A stretch of DNA of 64,000 nucleotides from Zwartia panacis (GTDB lineage: Bacteria; Pseudomonadota; Gammaproteobacteria; Burkholderiales; Burkholderiaceae_B). The translations under genes were made by a program, and so were the position numbers. This document shows positions 38,131 to 52,300 of the stretch, piece by piece. The notes beneath the pieces were generated by a model. The model did not search any database and was not told the DNA's origin. It saw nothing but the letters and a program-made list of their open reading frames with translations. Within the stretch, counting starts at the first letter, position 1, and every line of letters begins with the position of its first letter. The stretch spans positions 1 to 64,000 of the forward strand of contig NZ_JAUHHF010000003.1 in NCBI RefSeq assembly GCF_030410395.1, read 5' to 3'.

Positions 38131-41100
38131 CGTTGTTTTATCTTTGGGTCAAAAAAGGTTCTGGACGCTGAGCCAACTCGATCACGCAAAGTCCGCCTAT
38201 AACTTACCCTTTGCCGTTCAGCTTCAAGGTCCTCTCAACCTGGATGCGCTGAGGCTCGCCCTGTCTGCTTTACTGGAACGACATCAGCCCTTGCGCACTC
38301 TGATGCAAGAGACGAGTGACGGACAGATTATTGGAACCTTGTATCCTGAGGAAACATCGAAAAATATTCTCCAGATATTCACACCCTCTGAATTTTTGCA
38401 GCAAACACAAGACAGGCAATACTCAAAACAGGTATTCGAGACAAGTGATCATTCACTCATCGAGTCTTTTATCGATTACGCGAACAACGTGCCTTTTGAT
38501 CTCGCGCGCGACTTGTCATTACGCACCATGTTGCTAGAGCTCGCGCCACATGATTACGTTTTAGTCGTGACGCTTCATCATCAGGCAGGAGATGGGATTT
38601 CGAGTGTTCAACTCTTTGCTGAACTCGAACAGGCGTATCAGGCTTTCTTGGATGGTCGAACTCCTGACTGGGCGCCACTCAATATTCATTACAGCGACTG
38701 GGCAGCCTGGCATCACGAAACGCTCGAGTACGGGCTGCACGAAAAAATTGAACGCGCCAAAGCACGACTCGCTCACGCACCCGAGTACCTGAGCCTTCCC
38801 GTGGATTATCCGCGAAAAAACAGCCGTGAAAAACGTGCCGGCTATGTTCGCCAACAACTTCAACCCTCGGTCGTTCAGGGCTTAGAGACACTTGCTCGTA
38901 CGGAACAAACCACCCTGTTTGCGGCGATATTGTCTGGATATGCCGCCTTGCTGTCGCGCCTGTCGCGTCAAGAGTCTGTGGTCATCGGCTCGCCTGTCGG
39001 TGGCAGAACTTCACGCCAGGCTGAATCTCTGGTGGGCTACTTTGTCAATACGGTAGTGGTCCCAGTGACGGTTTCTCCGAGCGAAACCGGCATTGACCTA
39101 CTCAGACAAACACGTAGCAATCTCACCGCGGCACTGAGTGATCAGGAGTTGCCTTTTGAAAGACTGGTCGAGGAACTGAATATTCCTCGGTCGCTTGGTC
39201 AAACACCCGTGTTTCAAGCGATGCTCGCCTTTCAGACCGATCAACCCCTTTCACTTAATTTAGCTGGATTGCAATGCGCGACACAGCCCGTGAAACTGGC
39301 GCACGCGAAATTTGATTTAACGCTTTATCTAACGCCTCTTGAAAACGGCGCGATGGAATGTGTTTTTGAATATGACGCAGATCTTTTCGCGCAAGTCAGC
39401 GTAGAGCGCTGGGCACAAGCTTTTATCCAAATACTTGACGGTTTGCAACAAACTCCTCAGCACCCAGTCGTCCAACTGAACTGGATGACGGTTGAGGAAA
39501 CTCAAGAAACGATTCAAAAGAGTGCGGGAAAACTGTGTGAACTGACACCCGAGCCACTCACACTCGTGTCCAGGTTTAATGAACAAGTCAAGCGTACACC
39601 TGATGCTGTTGCGTTGATGTACCAACCGTTTCATCAACAGTCTGATACTTTGTCCGCGGACTCTCTCTCTACCCTCACCTATGCCCAGCTCGATCAGCGT
39701 TCCAATCAATTGGCGCGGCATCTTTTGGGACAAGGCATTCAAAACGACAGTATTGTCGCGATCCTGATTGATCGCGATCCCTCAATGATTGTGGCGATGC
39801 TTGGGGCGCTTAAAGCCGGTGCAGGCTATCTTCCGCTAGATCCAGAGGTGCCCGACGAGCGCCTGGCCTTTATGCTGCGTGACAGTCGAGCTCAGGCTCT
39901 TCTGACGACGACCGCACAGCTCAAGCGCCTTGATCAAATGACTGGCGTGACGCAAGTAATTGCTCTGGACAGTCCTGAGATCGAGACAACCATACGCACA
40001 AAGGACAACACACCATTAGACGATCAGGAACGTTCTGGTCCTCTATTGCCCGAACAGCTCGCTTACCTGATTTATACCTCTGGCTCGACTGGTACGCCCA
40101 AAGGCGCAGGGAATACCCATCGGGCGATTGTTAATCACATGGACTGGGTTCAGTCTGAAATGCGCCTCACGTCCGGCGACCGTGTTTTGCAAAAAACGGC
40201 GATTGGTTTTGACGTTGCTGTGTGGGAGTGGTTTGCTCCACTGATGTCAGGCGCCACACTCGTGATTGCAAAACCGGGCGGTCAAAAAGATGCTGCCTAT
40301 TTGCATCAAGCGATCGATGCATTTGGTATCACGATGATCCATTTTGTCTCCTCGATGCTTGAGCTGTTTCTTGAGGAGCAACAAGGACTCGAGCACAAAT
40401 CTTTACGGTTGATCGTCACCAGCGGCGAAGCCTTGAGCGGCACCCTCCAAGACAAAACTCTCAAAGCGTTTCCACATGTCGCTTTTTGGGATCTTTACGG
40501 ACCCACCGAGGCTGCCATTCACGTGTCGGCATGGCCTTGTCGCGCGCAGGACGGTATCACTCCGCCACCAATTGGTCTGCCCGTCTGGAATACCCATTTA
40601 TTTATTTTGGATCCCGCGCTGGAGCCCGTTCCTGATGGCGTTGTGGGAGAGCTATACATAGCCGGTGAAGGTCTGGCACGCGGCTACCTTGGCCGTTCAG
40701 CACTGACCGCGGAAAGGTTTATTGCCTGTCCATGGCTTCGACCCGGCTCACGCATGTATCGCTCTGGAGACTTAGCTCGCAAGCGCGCTGATGGGGCGAT
40801 TGAGTATCTTGGACGTGCTGATGATCAGGTAAAAATTCGTGGTTTCAGAATTGAACTGGGCGAAATCGAAGCAGCCTTGCTGTCAACCTCGCCGGAAATC
40901 AGCCAAGCGGCTGTCGTGACGATCTCAAGCGGCTCAGAAGCCCGCCTGGTGGCATACCTTGTCGCACATCATGCCCAGCAACATGCCATTCCGGATACTG
41001 CCACCCTGCGTGCTCGCCTCAGCAATCGCCTGCCAGACTATATGGTGCCCGCGCACCTCATGTTTCTGGATGCTCTGCCCCTCAATCCGAACGGTAAACT

Positions 41101-44100
41101 CGACAGGCGCGCCCTGCCTGCGCCTGATCTAAGCCTCAAGACAGAAAATTATGTCTCGCCAGTGACCGACACAGAAAAGCATTTATGTCGGCTCTTTGGC
41201 GAAGTCACAGGCCTGCAAAACGTCAGTGCAGACGCCAGTTTTTTTGCCATTGGTGGACAATCGCTCACTGCAATGCGTCTGGTCGCCAGAGTGCGCAAAG
41301 AATTGGGCGTGGCACTCCCTTTACGATTGTTGTTTGAGCACACCACGCCACAAGCTCTTTCCCCGCACCTTGAGAAACTCACCCGCGAAATTGGCATTCC
41401 ACTGACAGCCGGGCTGGGTCAAAGAGCAAATGACGAGGTCATACTTTCCTTTGGGCAGCGCCGCCTGGGCACTCTGGACCGCATTGATGGTCCTTCACCC
41501 GCCTACAACATGTCCGTCGTCTTGAGTTTGAAAGGCAAAATTTCATTCGAGGCACTGGGACAGGCATTCGTGAATGTGATTGAACGACACATGCCTCTTC
41601 GCACCGTCATGAAAGAAGATGATCATGGTGTGCTGTTCGGTCATTTACTGCCCGTCCCACTCATGAATCAGGTTTTAACTGTTGAGACAGCATCAAACGC
41701 CGAATCACTTCGCTCAAGACTTAAAACAGAAGCAGCGCGTCCCTTTAGGTTGGATCATGACTACTCTTTACGCGCGCTCTTAATCACGCAGGAACCCGAG
41801 AACGCCAGCTTGCTGATCACAGTGCATCATCAGGCAGCAGACGCGATTTCTGTCGGGATTTTGGCCCAGGAACTGAACCAAGCCTATCAGGCCCATTGTC
41901 AGGGTTTTACGCCAGATTGGAGTGAGTTATCGATCTCCTACGCAGACTGGGCCGCATGGCAACAGATCAATCTAGAGGCCAGCGCAAAGTCACGAATCGA
42001 TAAGATCAGACTTCGTCTGTCTGATTATCCTGAACTCCTGACACTGCCGCTCGACCGTCCAAGAATGACGAATAGCACTCGTCCGGCAAAACATACACCG
42101 ATCAAGATCGACGCAGAAAAATCAGAAAAACTACGCACTCTTGCTTCACAGCACGACACTACATTGTTTGCGACGCTGTTAGCCTGCTATGCCGCAACAC
42201 TGGGTCGCCTATCTGGTCAAAACGCAGTCGTCATTGGATCGCCGGTTGCCGGACGCCAGCACATTGAAACAGAGGGGTTGATCGGCTTTCTGCTTAACAC
42301 ACTGCCCATCCCCATGCAGCTTCCTCCACTCATGACTGGTTCCGCACTGATTGAGCAAAGCAAATCAAGTGTCAATACTGCGTTGGTGGATCAAGACATT
42401 CCCTTCGAGCGTTTGATCGAAGACCTTGGGGTGACGCGATCTTTGCATCACAGTCCTCTGTTTCAAGCGATGTTCGCATTCCAGGCGGATGCCGCTACAC
42501 CTTTTACGTTAGGAAACCTGCTGACTGAGCAAGAAATTCTTGGATCAGCCTCAGCAAAATATGATTTAACTTTGCACCTGCGACCTGCAGATGATGGCAG
42601 TCTGGTTGGTTCGTTTGAGTATGATTGCGACCTCTTTGATACTGAAAGTGTTGAGCGCTGGGCACGCGCTTTTGAATCATTGACGTACGCGCTTGCTTCA
42701 CAGCCCGAGTCCCCGTTGCTATTACTGCCGCTGATGGACGAAGTCAGCCGCACACACACCCTCGCCGCCGGTCGCGGCGCGCAAGTGATGCTGGACGAGA
42801 GTGAGCTGACACTTTCTGGCGCTTTTGAAAAGCAAGTGTTACTGACGCCCGCAAACATCGCACTCGAATTTCAAGATCAGCGACTGACGTATCAAGAGCT
42901 CAATGCGCGCGCCAATCAGTTGGCACACTATCTGATTCACGCTGGTATTCGTTGCGACGATGTTGTCGCCATGATGCTTGACCGTTCGCCAGACATGATC
43001 GTGGCCTTGCTCGCCATCAACAAAGCGGGTGCCGGTTATTTGCCGCTTGATGTTGATTATCCTGTCAGCCGTCTAGCCTATATGACTTCCGACAGTCGGG
43101 CCAAGATCGTGCTGACCCAGACGCATCATCTTGATATGATCCGCGAGGTAATCGCTCAGCATAGCCTCGGCACACAAACACTCTGTCTAGATCAGAAAGA
43201 GCTTTGCGAAGAAATTTCAACACAGTCGAAAAAAGACGTCACGAATCGAGATCGCAGTGTGCCTCTGACACCGGACCAACTAGTGTACATGATGTATACC
43301 TCAGGCAGTACTGGTCATCCCAAAGGTGTCGGCTTTTTACATCGTTCCTTGATGAATCTCGTGAAATGGCAACATGCTGTGATTCCCAGCCATGCGCTGC
43401 GCGTCTTGCAGTATTCACCCATCAGCTTTGATGCCTCCGCGCAGGAGATTGCCTGGGCATTTTCAAAAGGCGCCACACTGGTACTGGTAGACAATGAAAC
43501 GCGTCGGGATAGCCGCGCACTCGCGCAATACATTCATGATCACAAGCTTGATCATTTGTACGCGCCCTTCGTGGTCCTCAATAATCTCGCGGATGCTAAA
43601 CAAAGCTTCGAAGTTGAGGGATGGCCTGAGGCTGTCTTTACCGCAGGCGAACAGCTTCAGATTACGCCCGCCATTCGGGCCGCTTACCAGGCACATCCGA
43701 AATCTCGCCTGCACAACCTGTACGGACCCACAGAAGCCCATGTCGTCAGCTACTACTCGATGGATGAGGATCAGACAAAGTGGGAAGAGTTCCCTCCGAT
43801 CGGCTATCCCATCTGGAATACTGATCTCTACATTCTGGATGCCTCACTAGAGCCCGTGCCGGACGGCATTCTGGGAGAGCTTTACCTGGCAGGCGTCGGA
43901 TTGGCGCGCGGATACTTTAATCGCCCGGGACAGACCGCCGATAAATTCATCGCCAATCCATTCGGTGAACCAGGCTCCCGCATGTATCGCACCGGCGATA
44001 TCGCTGTGCGATTGCCCAACGGTGCCATTCAATTTTTAGGTCGCGCCGACGAACAAGTCAAAATACGTGGCTTCCGTATCGAACTCGGTGAGGTGGAAGC

Positions 44101-44683
44101 AGTCCTGCTCAAGATATGTCCCGCCCTGAGTAAAGTTGCTGTCGTCGCCCGACAAGTGGGTGAGACTAACAAAGACAAACGGCTCGTCGCCTATCTCGTG
44201 GGTCAACCAGGCCAAACCCTACCAGACGCGTCACAACTTCGTCTTGCCTTGCTCCAAACACTGCCGGACTACATGGTTCCAGCGCATTTTGTCGTTTTGG
44301 AAAAATTGCCGCTCAGCCCGGCTGGAAAACTCGACAGACGCGCTCTACCCGACCCCGTGAGCATGAATGGAAGCGGCGCGATTGAAAAAACACGCATTGC
44401 TGCCAGTACAGACAGCGAACGTCTTCTGGTGCGCTTATTTCAGGAAATCACGGAATGTCACGAGGTCAGCGCTGACGACAGTTTCTTTGCGATTGGCGGT
44501 CATTCATTACTTGCAATGAAGCTTGTCGCCAGAGTTCGACAGGAAACTGAAAAAACTCTACCACTCCGCTCCATTTTTGAACATCCAACTCCCCAACAAC
44601 TGGCGGTTCACCTGGATGGCATCACCAAACAATCTAGACGCCGCATTCAGTCAGGCATGGGAAGAATTCGTAATGACAACTAA
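34910..44683 (+). CDS. Nonribosomal peptide synthetase 1 (three modules, C-A-T x3)
   Basis: This enzyme of 3257 residues has three C-A-T modules and no epimerase, so it would load and join three L-configured residues. The start ATG overlaps the MbtH stop; a GTG three bases earlier is also in frame. All three adenylation domains have the YTSGSTG loop and GPTE motif; all three carriers have the FFAIGG(H/Q)S site for phosphopantetheine. The first condensation domain is unusual (see module 1). There is no thioesterase; the peptide passes to NRPS2, whose gene starts within the last 11 bases of this one. The predicted residues are X1-Ser-X3. Confidence 0.95.
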   Translation: MRDSKMRVPLTSAQRFIWYHQLINPSCPAYNVAQFIRIKGPVDLSAMNSAHDCIVRGTEIFRLRFGSEQGEPYQYVVPARGTELERWDLRASNEPEADARKLLEKLELEPIDLENGPHCRFGLIRVADQDWIYYSLFHHLIIDAAGAAYFTEAMAECYRTRATEFIDRNISWTEAVAQDAHYKSSPVWNEDKVFWKEKLAGVSSPATLCSKPLKRLDLSRPLSVSMDMPRALYSEITQWGVSTSRSAYATFATAVMLYLSKMTGGSDICVGTPTAGRIKNTRTIIGMLANAVALRVPVLGTETVSELTKRIARETRIGLRHNRFPYGEISSMYRQMNLDAPFTFLINHLVFNQLINFGDATGLVETRGAGAIADVELQIFDRSDDGPVQIRLDYNAERYSEEQARDHLLRLYRLLARLPSLTDTPIASIAVLDSDEQSQVLRQSSGTPFELDPAIQHLPALFETQVLKQPNAAALMYEDQGRLAELTYAELDERANQLARYLIRQGVGTEQTVSILLRRSPELIVAMLAILKTGAAYLPLDPDYPAERLKYLIEDSASQHVISISEYLQVPELEEALGDQKRIDLEDFAVSLNIQTLDASTITDSQRLRPLLPDNLAYIIYTSGSTGNPKGVGVPHRGVLNMAHAKDLYLDIQSGDRVLQFASHAFDGSVQEIWSAFAAGATLVLPANAMRMNTAANIAEHLEQFSVTHATLPPALVKLLDESALAPLRTLCVAGEACPPELVERFAGNRRMVNAYGPTEVTVCAAMSPPLAPLHSLTVSDSVPIGAQIPNVDDYILDASLELVPDETVGELYVAGAGVTRGYLGRPGLTAERFIACPFGTPGRRMYRTGDLVLRKKNGSMVYVGRADTQVKIRGFRIELGEIEKTLLAKFQSLAQVAVIARELSGELRLVAYLVGHSGIEQPEQSRLRAELSGSLPEYMVPAYFEYLDDLPLTAHGKLDVRALPEPGAQTDRNSFKAARNATEQIICNLYGSLTGTTPIGIEDDFFAIGGHSLLAISLVTQLREQLGCEVTLDNVFEYPTPEALALQVTQKIRNDAPTPSQAEPGKGQLGEGRVVLSLGQKRFWTLSQLDHAKSAYNLPFAVQLQGPLNLDALRLALSALLERHQPLRTLMQETSDGQIIGTLYPEETSKNILQIFTPSEFLQQTQDRQYSKQVFETSDHSLIESFIDYANNVPFDLARDLSLRTMLLELAPHDYVLVVTLHHQAGDGISSVQLFAELEQAYQAFLDGRTPDWAPLNIHYSDWAAWHHETLEYGLHEKIERAKARLAHAPEYLSLPVDYPRKNSREKRAGYVRQQLQPSVVQGLETLARTEQTTLFAAILSGYAALLSRLSRQESVVIGSPVGGRTSRQAESLVGYFVNTVVVPVTVSPSETGIDLLRQTRSNLTAALSDQELPFERLVEELNIPRSLGQTPVFQAMLAFQTDQPLSLNLAGLQCATQPVKLAHAKFDLTLYLTPLENGAMECVFEYDADLFAQVSVERWAQAFIQILDGLQQTPQHPVVQLNWMTVEETQETIQKSAGKLCELTPEPLTLVSRFNEQVKRTPDAVALMYQPFHQQSDTLSADSLSTLTYAQLDQRSNQLARHLLGQGIQNDSIVAILIDRDPSMIVAMLGALKAGAGYLPLDPEVPDERLAFMLRDSRAQALLTTTAQLKRLDQMTGVTQVIALDSPEIETTIRTKDNTPLDDQERSGPLLPEQLAYLIYTSGSTGTPKGAGNTHRAIVNHMDWVQSEMRLTSGDRVLQKTAIGFDVAVWEWFAPLMSGATLVIAKPGGQKDAAYLHQAIDAFGITMIHFVSSMLELFLEEQQGLEHKSLRLIVTSGEALSGTLQDKTLKAFPHVAFWDLYGPTEAAIHVSAWPCRAQDGITPPPIGLPVWNTHLFILDPALEPVPDGVVGELYIAGEGLARGYLGRSALTAERFIACPWLRPGSRMYRSGDLARKRADGAIEYLGRADDQVKIRGFRIELGEIEAALLSTSPEISQAAVVTISSGSEARLVAYLVAHHAQQHAIPDTATLRARLSNRLPDYMVPAHLMFLDALPLNPNGKLDRRALPAPDLSLKTENYVSPVTDTEKHLCRLFGEVTGLQNVSADASFFAIGGQSLTAMRLVARVRKELGVALPLRLLFEHTTPQALSPHLEKLTREIGIPLTAGLGQRANDEVILSFGQRRLGTLDRIDGPSPAYNMSVVLSLKGKISFEALGQAFVNVIERHMPLRTVMKEDDHGVLFGHLLPVPLMNQVLTVETASNAESLRSRLKTEAARPFRLDHDYSLRALLITQEPENASLLITVHHQAADAISVGILAQELNQAYQAHCQGFTPDWSELSISYADWAAWQQINLEASAKSRIDKIRLRLSDYPELLTLPLDRPRMTNSTRPAKHTPIKIDAEKSEKLRTLASQHDTTLFATLLACYAATLGRLSGQNAVVIGSPVAGRQHIETEGLIGFLLNTLPIPMQLPPLMTGSALIEQSKSSVNTALVDQDIPFERLIEDLGVTRSLHHSPLFQAMFAFQADAATPFTLGNLLTEQEILGSASAKYDLTLHLRPADDGSLVGSFEYDCDLFDTESVERWARAFESLTYALASQPESPLLLLPLMDEVSRTHTLAAGRGAQVMLDESELTLSGAFEKQVLLTPANIALEFQDQRLTYQELNARANQLAHYLIHAGIRCDDVVAMMLDRSPDMIVALLAINKAGAGYLPLDVDYPVSRLAYMTSDSRAKIVLTQTHHLDMIREVIAQHSLGTQTLCLDQKELCEEISTQSKKDVTNRDRSVPLTPDQLVYMMYTSGSTGHPKGVGFLHRSLMNLVKWQHAVIPSHALRVLQYSPISFDASAQEIAWAFSKGATLVLVDNETRRDSRALAQYIHDHKLDHLYAPFVVLNNLADAKQSFEVEGWPEAVFTAGEQLQITPAIRAAYQAHPKSRLHNLYGPTEAHVVSYYSMDEDQTKWEEFPPIGYPIWNTDLYILDASLEPVPDGILGELYLAGVGLARGYFNRPGQTADKFIANPFGEPGSRMYRTGDIAVRLPNGAIQFLGRADEQVKIRGFRIELGEVEAVLLKICPALSKVAVVARQVGETNKDKRLVAYLVGQPGQTLPDASQLRLALLQTLPDYMVPAHFVVLEKLPLSPAGKLDRRALPDPVSMNGSGAIEKTRIAASTDSERLLVRLFQEITECHEVSADDSFFAIGGHSLLAMKLVARVRQETEKTLPLRSIFEHPTPQQLAVHLDGITKQSRRRIQSGMGRIRNDN
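38131..41432 (+). other. NRPS module 2 (C-A-T), probable Ser
   Basis: The condensation domain is LCL-type with HHQAGDG near 38576. The code read by eye is DVWHVSLIHK, which fits Ser (DVWHLSLIDK) except for His in place of Asp at the ninth position. Module 4 has the same code with the normal Asp, so the His is a specific change in this copy. The carrier motif is FFAIGGQS near 41245. Confidence 0.75.
41433..44683 (+). other. NRPS module 3 (C-A-T), residue not predictable
   Basis: The condensation domain has HHQAADA, again Ala in place of Gly. The adenylation domain is of an unusual subtype ([34 protein letters not shown]). The code reads approximately DAQLFALVVK, but the fourth position is uncertain because of the alignment around APFVV. 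I know no residue assigned to it. The carrier motif is FFAIGGHS near 44480. Confidence 0.65.
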
Positions 44684-47600
44684 GCTCACATTGTCCTATG
44701 GTCAACGTCGCTTATGGGCACTGGATCGCTTGGAAGGCTCCTCCGCGAGCTACAACATGCCCTTGGCCATTCGAGTCAAAGGGATATTAGATATCGAGGC
44801 CCTTAGAAAATCATTTGTCGCGCTCTGCACCCGTCATGAGGCGATTCGCACAGTGATGCGTGCCTCGGAGAGTGGTGAACCGGTCGGATATCTTCTTGAT
44901 CCGCCAACAACGCAGGACATCATTGAGATTATTGATTTACGAGATCTTAATCATGCCGATCCCGAGCGTGCCGAACGATCCGTGTCCCAACACATTCGCG
45001 AAGAAGCCGCAAAGCCATTCGATCTGGAACATGATCTTTCCTTGCGCGCCGGTCTGATTCTATTGAGTTCGATTGAATCAGTATTGATGCTGACCATGCA
45101 TCATCAAGCTGGCGACGGTATCTCACGTAACATCATTGCTCGCGAACTCGATGAAGCCTATTGTGCGTTTTCACAAGGCAAATCGCCCGACTGGGCCGAA
45201 CTGGAGATCCAATACAGTGACTGGGCCGCTTGGCAACAGGATAACCTCCAAGACGGTCTCGCCCCTGCTGTAGAACGCGCCAAATCGCGATTGAAAGACA
45301 TTCCAGAGTTACTGACCTTGCCATTGGATCGCAGTAGGCATCCGGATCGTGCTCGTCGCGCTCAAGAGGTCAAGCTTTCAATTCCAGCAGAAACAGTCTC
45401 TGCGCTGGAAGCTCTTGCACGCCAGCAGAACACTACGCTTTACACCACCCTGCTATGTGCCTACGGTGCAACCCTGGCCAAGCTCGCAAGACAGAATGCG
45501 GTTGCGATTGGTTCACCTGTATCGGGTCGTGACGATGTCGATACCGAGTCAATGGTGGGCTTTTTGTTGAATACGGTTGTGATGCCCGTTACTGTGTCAG
45601 ATGTCCAGACTCCATCACAACTGATCGCGCAGACACATCGCACTGTTCAGGATTGCCTCGCGGACCAGGACCTCCCTTTCGAGCAACTTGTCGAGCATCT
45701 AGGCGTCAGCCGCTCGCTGTCTCACGCGCCTGTGTTCCAAGCCATGCTCTCCCTTCAAACACAGGGCGAGACGAGTTTTAAACTGGGTAGCCTGCGCTGC
45801 ACACCCGAGTCTGTCGGTCTACCGACCGCCAAACTTGATCTGACGCTTTATCTCACTAAACAGTCCAATGGTGCACTTGCTGGAAGCTTTGAGTATGACG
45901 CGGATTTGTTCGAAGCGTCGTCTGTCAATGTCTGGGCTCAAGCCTTTGCTCACTTGCTCCAAGGTTTTGTCGAACAGCCCGACGCTGCGCTGGTCACGCT
46001 TCCGGTCATGGATCCATTCACGCGAGAGACAGTCCTGTCGCACTCTGCAGGTGCTCACATTGCGATCAACGCATCGCACACCTCGCTCATGGAAAGGTTC
46101 ACAGCGCAATCTATCCTGACACCTGATGCTCCAGCACTTATCGCCGGCTTGGACACAGACACCAAGACCATCACTTACGCTGAACTGGATCGTGCATCGA
46201 ATCAGCTCGCACGGTTTTTAATCGCGAAGGGTTTGGGACCGGACAAGATTGCTGCAGTTCTACTGAACCGCGGTCCGGAAATGGTGATAGCCATGCTGGG
46301 TATTCTGAAGGCGGGTGCAGCATATCTACCCCTTGACCCCGAATATCCGCAGCAACGTTTGGACTTCATGTTGACGGATAGTCAAGCTGTTGCTCTTCTG
46401 ACAAGCACGGACAGACTAGAAAGCTTTAGCCAAACTGCAAGACCCGGTCTGGTGATAGAAATGGACTCACCAATCTCGGGCGAACAGTTGAGTCAATATG
46501 CTGATTCGACCCTCATCCGATCTGAGAGAAATCAGCCCTATCACCCCGAGCAACTTGCATACCTGATTTACACCTCTGGCTCGACCGGCACACCCAAAGG
46601 CGCGGGTAATACACATCAGGCCCTGACAAACCGTCTGGACTGGATGCAGGACATTCTCAAACTCAATGCAAAAGATCGCATCCTCCAAAAAACTGGCATT
46701 GGCTTTGATGTCGCAGTTTGGGAATGGCTGCTACCTTTGTTGACTGGCTCAGCACTGGTGATGGCGCGTCCCGGAGGTCAAAAAGAACCTGAGTATCTCG
46801 AGCAAATGATCGATGCACACAAAGTATCGGTCATGCACTTCGTGCCCTCCATGTTGGCGGTATTTTTACAAAGCATTCATTCACATACTTGTTCAAGTCT
46901 TAAACAAGTGGTCATGAGTGGAGAAGCCTTAAGCGCCACGCTTCAAAATCAATATCTGACACGTTTTCCTCAAGCCACACTGTGGAATCTCTATGGTCCG
47001 ACAGAAGCTGCGATTGATGTGTCGTTTTGGAAGTGTCTGCGCAGTAGCGCCACACTCCCGCCTCCGATTGGTCGTCCAATCTGGAACATCCAACTTTACG
47101 TGCTGGATCCCGGACTCGAGCCCGTAGCACCGGGTTCAGTTGGTGAGCTTTATATCGCAGGTGAAGGTCTCGCACGCGGCTACCTCAGCCGTCCGGGACT
47201 GACGGCCGAGCGATTCATCGCCAATCCGTTCGCAAGTGCAGACAAACTTGGATCGCGCATGTACCGGACTGGCGATCTGGCCCGCTATCGTTCAGATGGC
47301 GCGATCGAATACTTTGGCCGTGCAGATGATCAAGTCAAAATTCGAGGTTTCCGAATCGAACTTGGAGAAATCGAAGCTGCCCTGATGAACAAAGTCGAGG
47401 CGCTTGCCCACGTCGCTGTCCTGGCGCGTGACATGCATGGAGATAAACGCCTCGTTGCCTACTTGGTTGCACGCGAAGGACAGGCGATCCCGGAAGAAGC
47501 ATTATTGCGTGGAGCTTTAGCCTCGAGCTTGCCCGACTACATGGTGCCAAGCTATTTTGTCGTACTGCCAACATTGCCAATCAATGCCAATGGCAAACTC

Positions 47601-49340
47601 GATCGTAAAGCCCTACCTCTTCCAGAGGCACAGACCTCCAATCAATTATTCAGGGCGCCTCAAACCACCAAAGAATCACTCGTTTGCTCCTTATTCTCGG
47701 AGGTGACAGGACTCGCTCAGGTAGGTTTGGATGATGGTTTTTTCAGTATCGGCGGGGATAGCATCTCAGCCATACGCCTGGTGAGTCGAGCCCGCGCGCA
47801 AGGTTTGGTCTTTAGTGTCAGGGATGTCTTTAAACATCAGACACCCGAGGCACTCGCCGCGGCCGCTACCTTTGCTTCGGCTCAGACCGCTCAAACCGTC
47901 TGGGTCGAAGAAGGCGAGTTCTCTCCACTGCCCATTGCCCAAGACTACCTCTCGCTCAAAGGCTCGCTCAAACGCTTTAATCAGGCCGTCTGCCTGCGTG
48001 TGCCCGCCGGACTCACCCACGCCCAGGTGCTCGAAGCGCTCGAGCGTCTGCGCAATCATCACGGCGCGCTGCGCTTGCGCGCACTCTCCGACCACGGCCC
48101 CAATCCCGGCTCCCGCATGGTGATCGAGCCAACCTCGGCCCTGCCCCCCCTGATGCTGCCCACGCTCGACCTCACCGCGCTCAGCGCAGAGGCGGCCCAG
48201 CAGTCCATGGTCCAGACCTTCCAGAATCTGAGCAACGAGCTCGACCCGCAACAGTCCGGCGGCATCATGGCCGCGCGCTGGGTCCTGCGCCCACAAGCGC
48301 CCTCCCTGCTCTTACTCGTGATTCATCACTTCGCGATCGATGGCGTGTCCTGGCGCATCCTGATGGAGGATCTCGCGACCTGCACGCTCACACCCGGCGC
48401 GTCCCTGCCCGCGCGGACCATGTCCCTGCGGGCCTGGGCCGAGTCGCTCGTGCGCCAAGGCGCCGAAGGCGCACGCCGCAGCGAACAGTCACTTTGGCTC
48501 TCACAGCTCCAGGGTGCGCAAGACCTGCCCTGCGACCGCATCATCGAGCCCAGTCAAAACACCCTGGGCAGCTCCGCGCATGTGGGTGGACAGCTCAGTC
48601 AGGCCGACACGCAACGTTTATTGCGCGCACCCGCCGTCTATCACGGCGCCATCAACGACGTGCTGCTCACCGCCCTTGGCATGGCGCTTTGCCAGTGGAG
48701 TCAACAGAGTTACCAGCGCGCGCTCGGTGATCCACTGGTCGCCCTCGAGGGCCACGGGCGCGAGACCGACGAGGATCTGACACGCACGCTCGGCTGGCTC
48801 ACCAGCCTGTTCCCCCTGCGCTTGCGAGTCGGTCAGCTCGACTGGTCCACGCCTGAAGCCCCCGGTCACGCCCTGCGACAGATCAAGGAGGATCTGCGCG
48901 CCCTCCCGGACAAAGGGATAGGCTATGGCGTGCTGCGTCACTTTGATCCGGAAACCAAACACCTGTTCGACGGATGCCCGCAGCCTCAGATCGTGCTCAA
49001 CTATCTGGGCAAGTTCGAAGGTGAAACATCAGAAATCACATCGCACAACCAATCCTGGTCGATCGTTGAAGCCGTGTCGGGCATGTCAGGTGACGACCCC
49101 GCGCGTCAACGTCCGCACCTGCTGGAAATTAACGCACTGTTGCGGGCTGACGGCAGTCTGAGCTTTCAAATCTCATATTGCTTGCACGCGCACGATGCGC
49201 AGTCGGTATCACACCTTGCAAGAGCGTATGAACAAGCGCTATTGCAAGTGACTCAGCATTGCCTGGAGCAACCTCTCGAGATCACACGCACGCCCTCGGA
49301 CTTTCCCTTAGTTTCGACCGCCAACAGCGTGCTGAGCCAA
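44673..49340 (+). other. NRPS module 4 (C-A-T-E), D-Ser
   Basis: The LCL condensation domain has HHQAGDG near 45100. The code is DVWHVSLIDK, a standard Ser code. The carrier motif is [10 protein letters not shown] near 47740, the GGDS form normal before epimerases. The epimerase has [10 protein letters not shown] near 48324, [14 protein letters not shown] and NYLG. The second part of the carrier and the epimerase form the repeat described at 47769. Confidence 0.85.
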
Positions 49341-52300
49341 CCTCTGGGTCAGGCCATCATCGATGCCCTGCTTCGTCAATATCCAAATCTTGACAATATC
49401 GTCCCGCTCACACCCGCACAGCAAGGCATGGCGTTTGAGAGCCTGGCGCGTGAACCCGGCACAGCCGATCCATGTCACATTCAAATCGCACTGGTTTTAC
49501 GTGGCGACTTGAATGTTCAAGCCATGCAGCAAGCCTGGCGCAACATCGTCGCGCGGCATGATGTCTTGCGTCTGGTTCTAGCCCCTTCGCGACTCGCTCC
49601 TGGCATCGCGGTCATTCGCGAGCACGCCGCACTTGATATGCGCGTCATTGAGCTGCAGGGCTCCACCGAAGAAAGAGTCAAACAACTCAAGTCCCTCGAT
49701 CTCGACGAGCCGTTCGATCTCGAAAAAGGTCCGTTGATTCGTCTGAGCATCGCGGATCTCGGTCACGGCGAGCACGCCGTCATGTTGTCAAAACACCATG
49801 TCATTCTGGATGGCTGGTCTTTGATGGTGATTCTGTTTGAGCTTGCACAAGCTTACAGTGACCAACTCAAAGGCGACATCACTGCGGTCAAGCATAGCCT
49901 ATCGTGGCCCGCACACCTAGAGTGGCTCACGTCGCAGGATGTCACTCCCGGACAACAATTCTGGCAGCAGCACTTAAACGCAGTCACCACGCCTAGTCGG
50001 GTCAAGTTTCCGACACCTGCCACAATGGGACGAGGAAATGGAGAAATCTATCGTCTGCTTTCGACAGAAACACTGGCCACGCTCGATCACTTTGGCAAAC
50101 AACACGGCCTGACTCAAGCCACGATCCTGATGGGTCTCTACGCGCTTGTTCTCGCTCGCATCAGTCGCATGGAAGAGATTGTGTTGGGGAGTGTGCATAA
50201 CGGACGCACCGTCTCCATCGATGGCATCGATCAGGCCGTGGGTCTCTTCATTGACACGCTGCCTCACTACATGGCCATACCAAGCGGTCAGAAACTGATC
50301 GACTGGCTTGCTCTGCAACAGCAAGTCCAATCGGAGCAAGATGCGCATTCGCACATCGGTCTACTCGGTATCCAGGCTCAATCCAAAATCAAGGGACAAG
50401 CTCTTTTTGAAGCACTCTTTGTCTTTGAAAACTTCCCAACGGATCCCTCAAAAACTGCAGTAGGCAACCTCCAAGTCCAACGCATCGAAGGTCACGACGG
50501 CACAAGCTATCCTGTCGCCCTGGGTGTATTGCCTTCGGATCAGGGACTGAGCCTGCGCTTTACCTACGATCAAAGTCGCATCGATGCCGCTCAAGCCTCG
50601 GCATTTTTGGAGCGTCTCTGCGCACTGATCGATGAGCTCCCAGAGCTCGCCCACCAACCTCTAGCGGCACTCAAACTCACACGTGGCGCTGAACGCGAGA
50701 CTCTTTTAGCGCAATCAAATGGTCCAGCGTTGTCAATCCTCCCTCCAGAGCTTGATTTGCCCACACTGTTTGAAGAGCAAGTCACCGTTCGTCCGGACGC
50801 ACCCGCATTGATTGAAGATCAAACGTCCGGTCCCGAGATACAAACATATGCCGAGGTGGAAGAACGCGCCAATCAACTGGCACGCTATCTGATCAGCCAA
50901 GGGGTTCAAGCCGATGATGTCGTGGGCGTCATGCTTGAGCGTTCGCCTGATTTATTTATTGCGATTCTGGCTGTACTGAAAGCGGGTGCGGCATTTTTAC
51001 CGCTTGATCCGTCGTATCCATCCAATCGGCTCGGATATATTTTGCAAGATAGCCAGGCCAAATGTGTCCTGAGCGTTGCCAGCTTGTATGAAACGCTTGA
51101 AATGGCGATCGACACCCCCCTGCCCAATCTCATTGATCTTGACGATCAGATTCTCGATATTCGCTTGAGCGTTTTATCTGGAGCTCATGTCTCCCAACAA
51201 GAACGGATTCTCCCCCTCTCGCCGGACAACTTGGCGTATCTAATCTACACCTCAGGTTCAACAGGTCTGCCCAAAGGGGTGTGCATCACACACCGGACAG
51301 CCGTCAACCTCGTCTTTTCTCAACGAGCCTTGTTTGGCTTGAATCATACAGATCGGGTCCTACAGTTTGCCTCTCAAGCTTTTGACGCGAGCGTCTGGGA
51401 AATGCTGAATGCCTTTGGCGCAGGCGCCGCTCTGGTGATCGCGACCCAGGCATTACGGACAGATGCCGCCACGAATCTAGGCCCCTGCCTCGCGCGTTGC
51501 GGCGTCACCCATGCCACCCTGCCTCCGGTACTGGTCGCCGCCCTTGAGGTCGACGCACTGGACACACTCAAGACACTCGTCGTAGCAGGTGAAGCTTGCC
51601 CGCCCTCTATTGTGTCTCGTTTCGCAGGTCGACTGAGGATGTTTAACGCCTATGGTCCGACTGAAACGACTGTTTGCGCGACCATGAGTCACCCTCTGGA
51701 CCCTGCCCGAGATGGTTTGAGCAGCTCCGGCGCGATCAGCATCGGCACTGCCTTGCCGAATATGCAGGCTTATCTGCTGGACGCTAACCTAGAGCCAGTC
51801 CCACAGGGTGTCCCGGGCGAACTCTATATCGCAGGCGGAGGTCTTGCGCGTAGCTATCATCACCGTCCGGGATTGAGCGCCGAACGCTTTTTAGCCTGTC
51901 CCTTTGGTCCCCCCGGTGCACGCATGTACCGAACCGGCGACCTCGCGCTCAAGCACCCCGATCAGTCCATTGAGTTTCTCGGTCGGGCAGATGATCAAGT
52001 CAAAATTCGAGGCTACCGGATCGAGCTCGGTGAGATCGAAGCTGCGATCACAAAAGAGTTTGCCTGGATCGCACAAGTTGCAGTCAATGCCCGCACCATG
52101 GGCGAAGACACCAAACTGATCGCCTACTTGGTCCCTAAAGACGGCGAAACTATGCCAGATGCAGTAGAACTCAGCGAACAGATCGCGACGGTTCTGCCTC
52201 TGTACATGGTGCCTGCCTACTTCATGGCGATCGATCATCTGCCACTGACCCCCAACGGCAAGGTTGATCGACGGGCATTGCCAGAGCCCAAATCCTCAAG

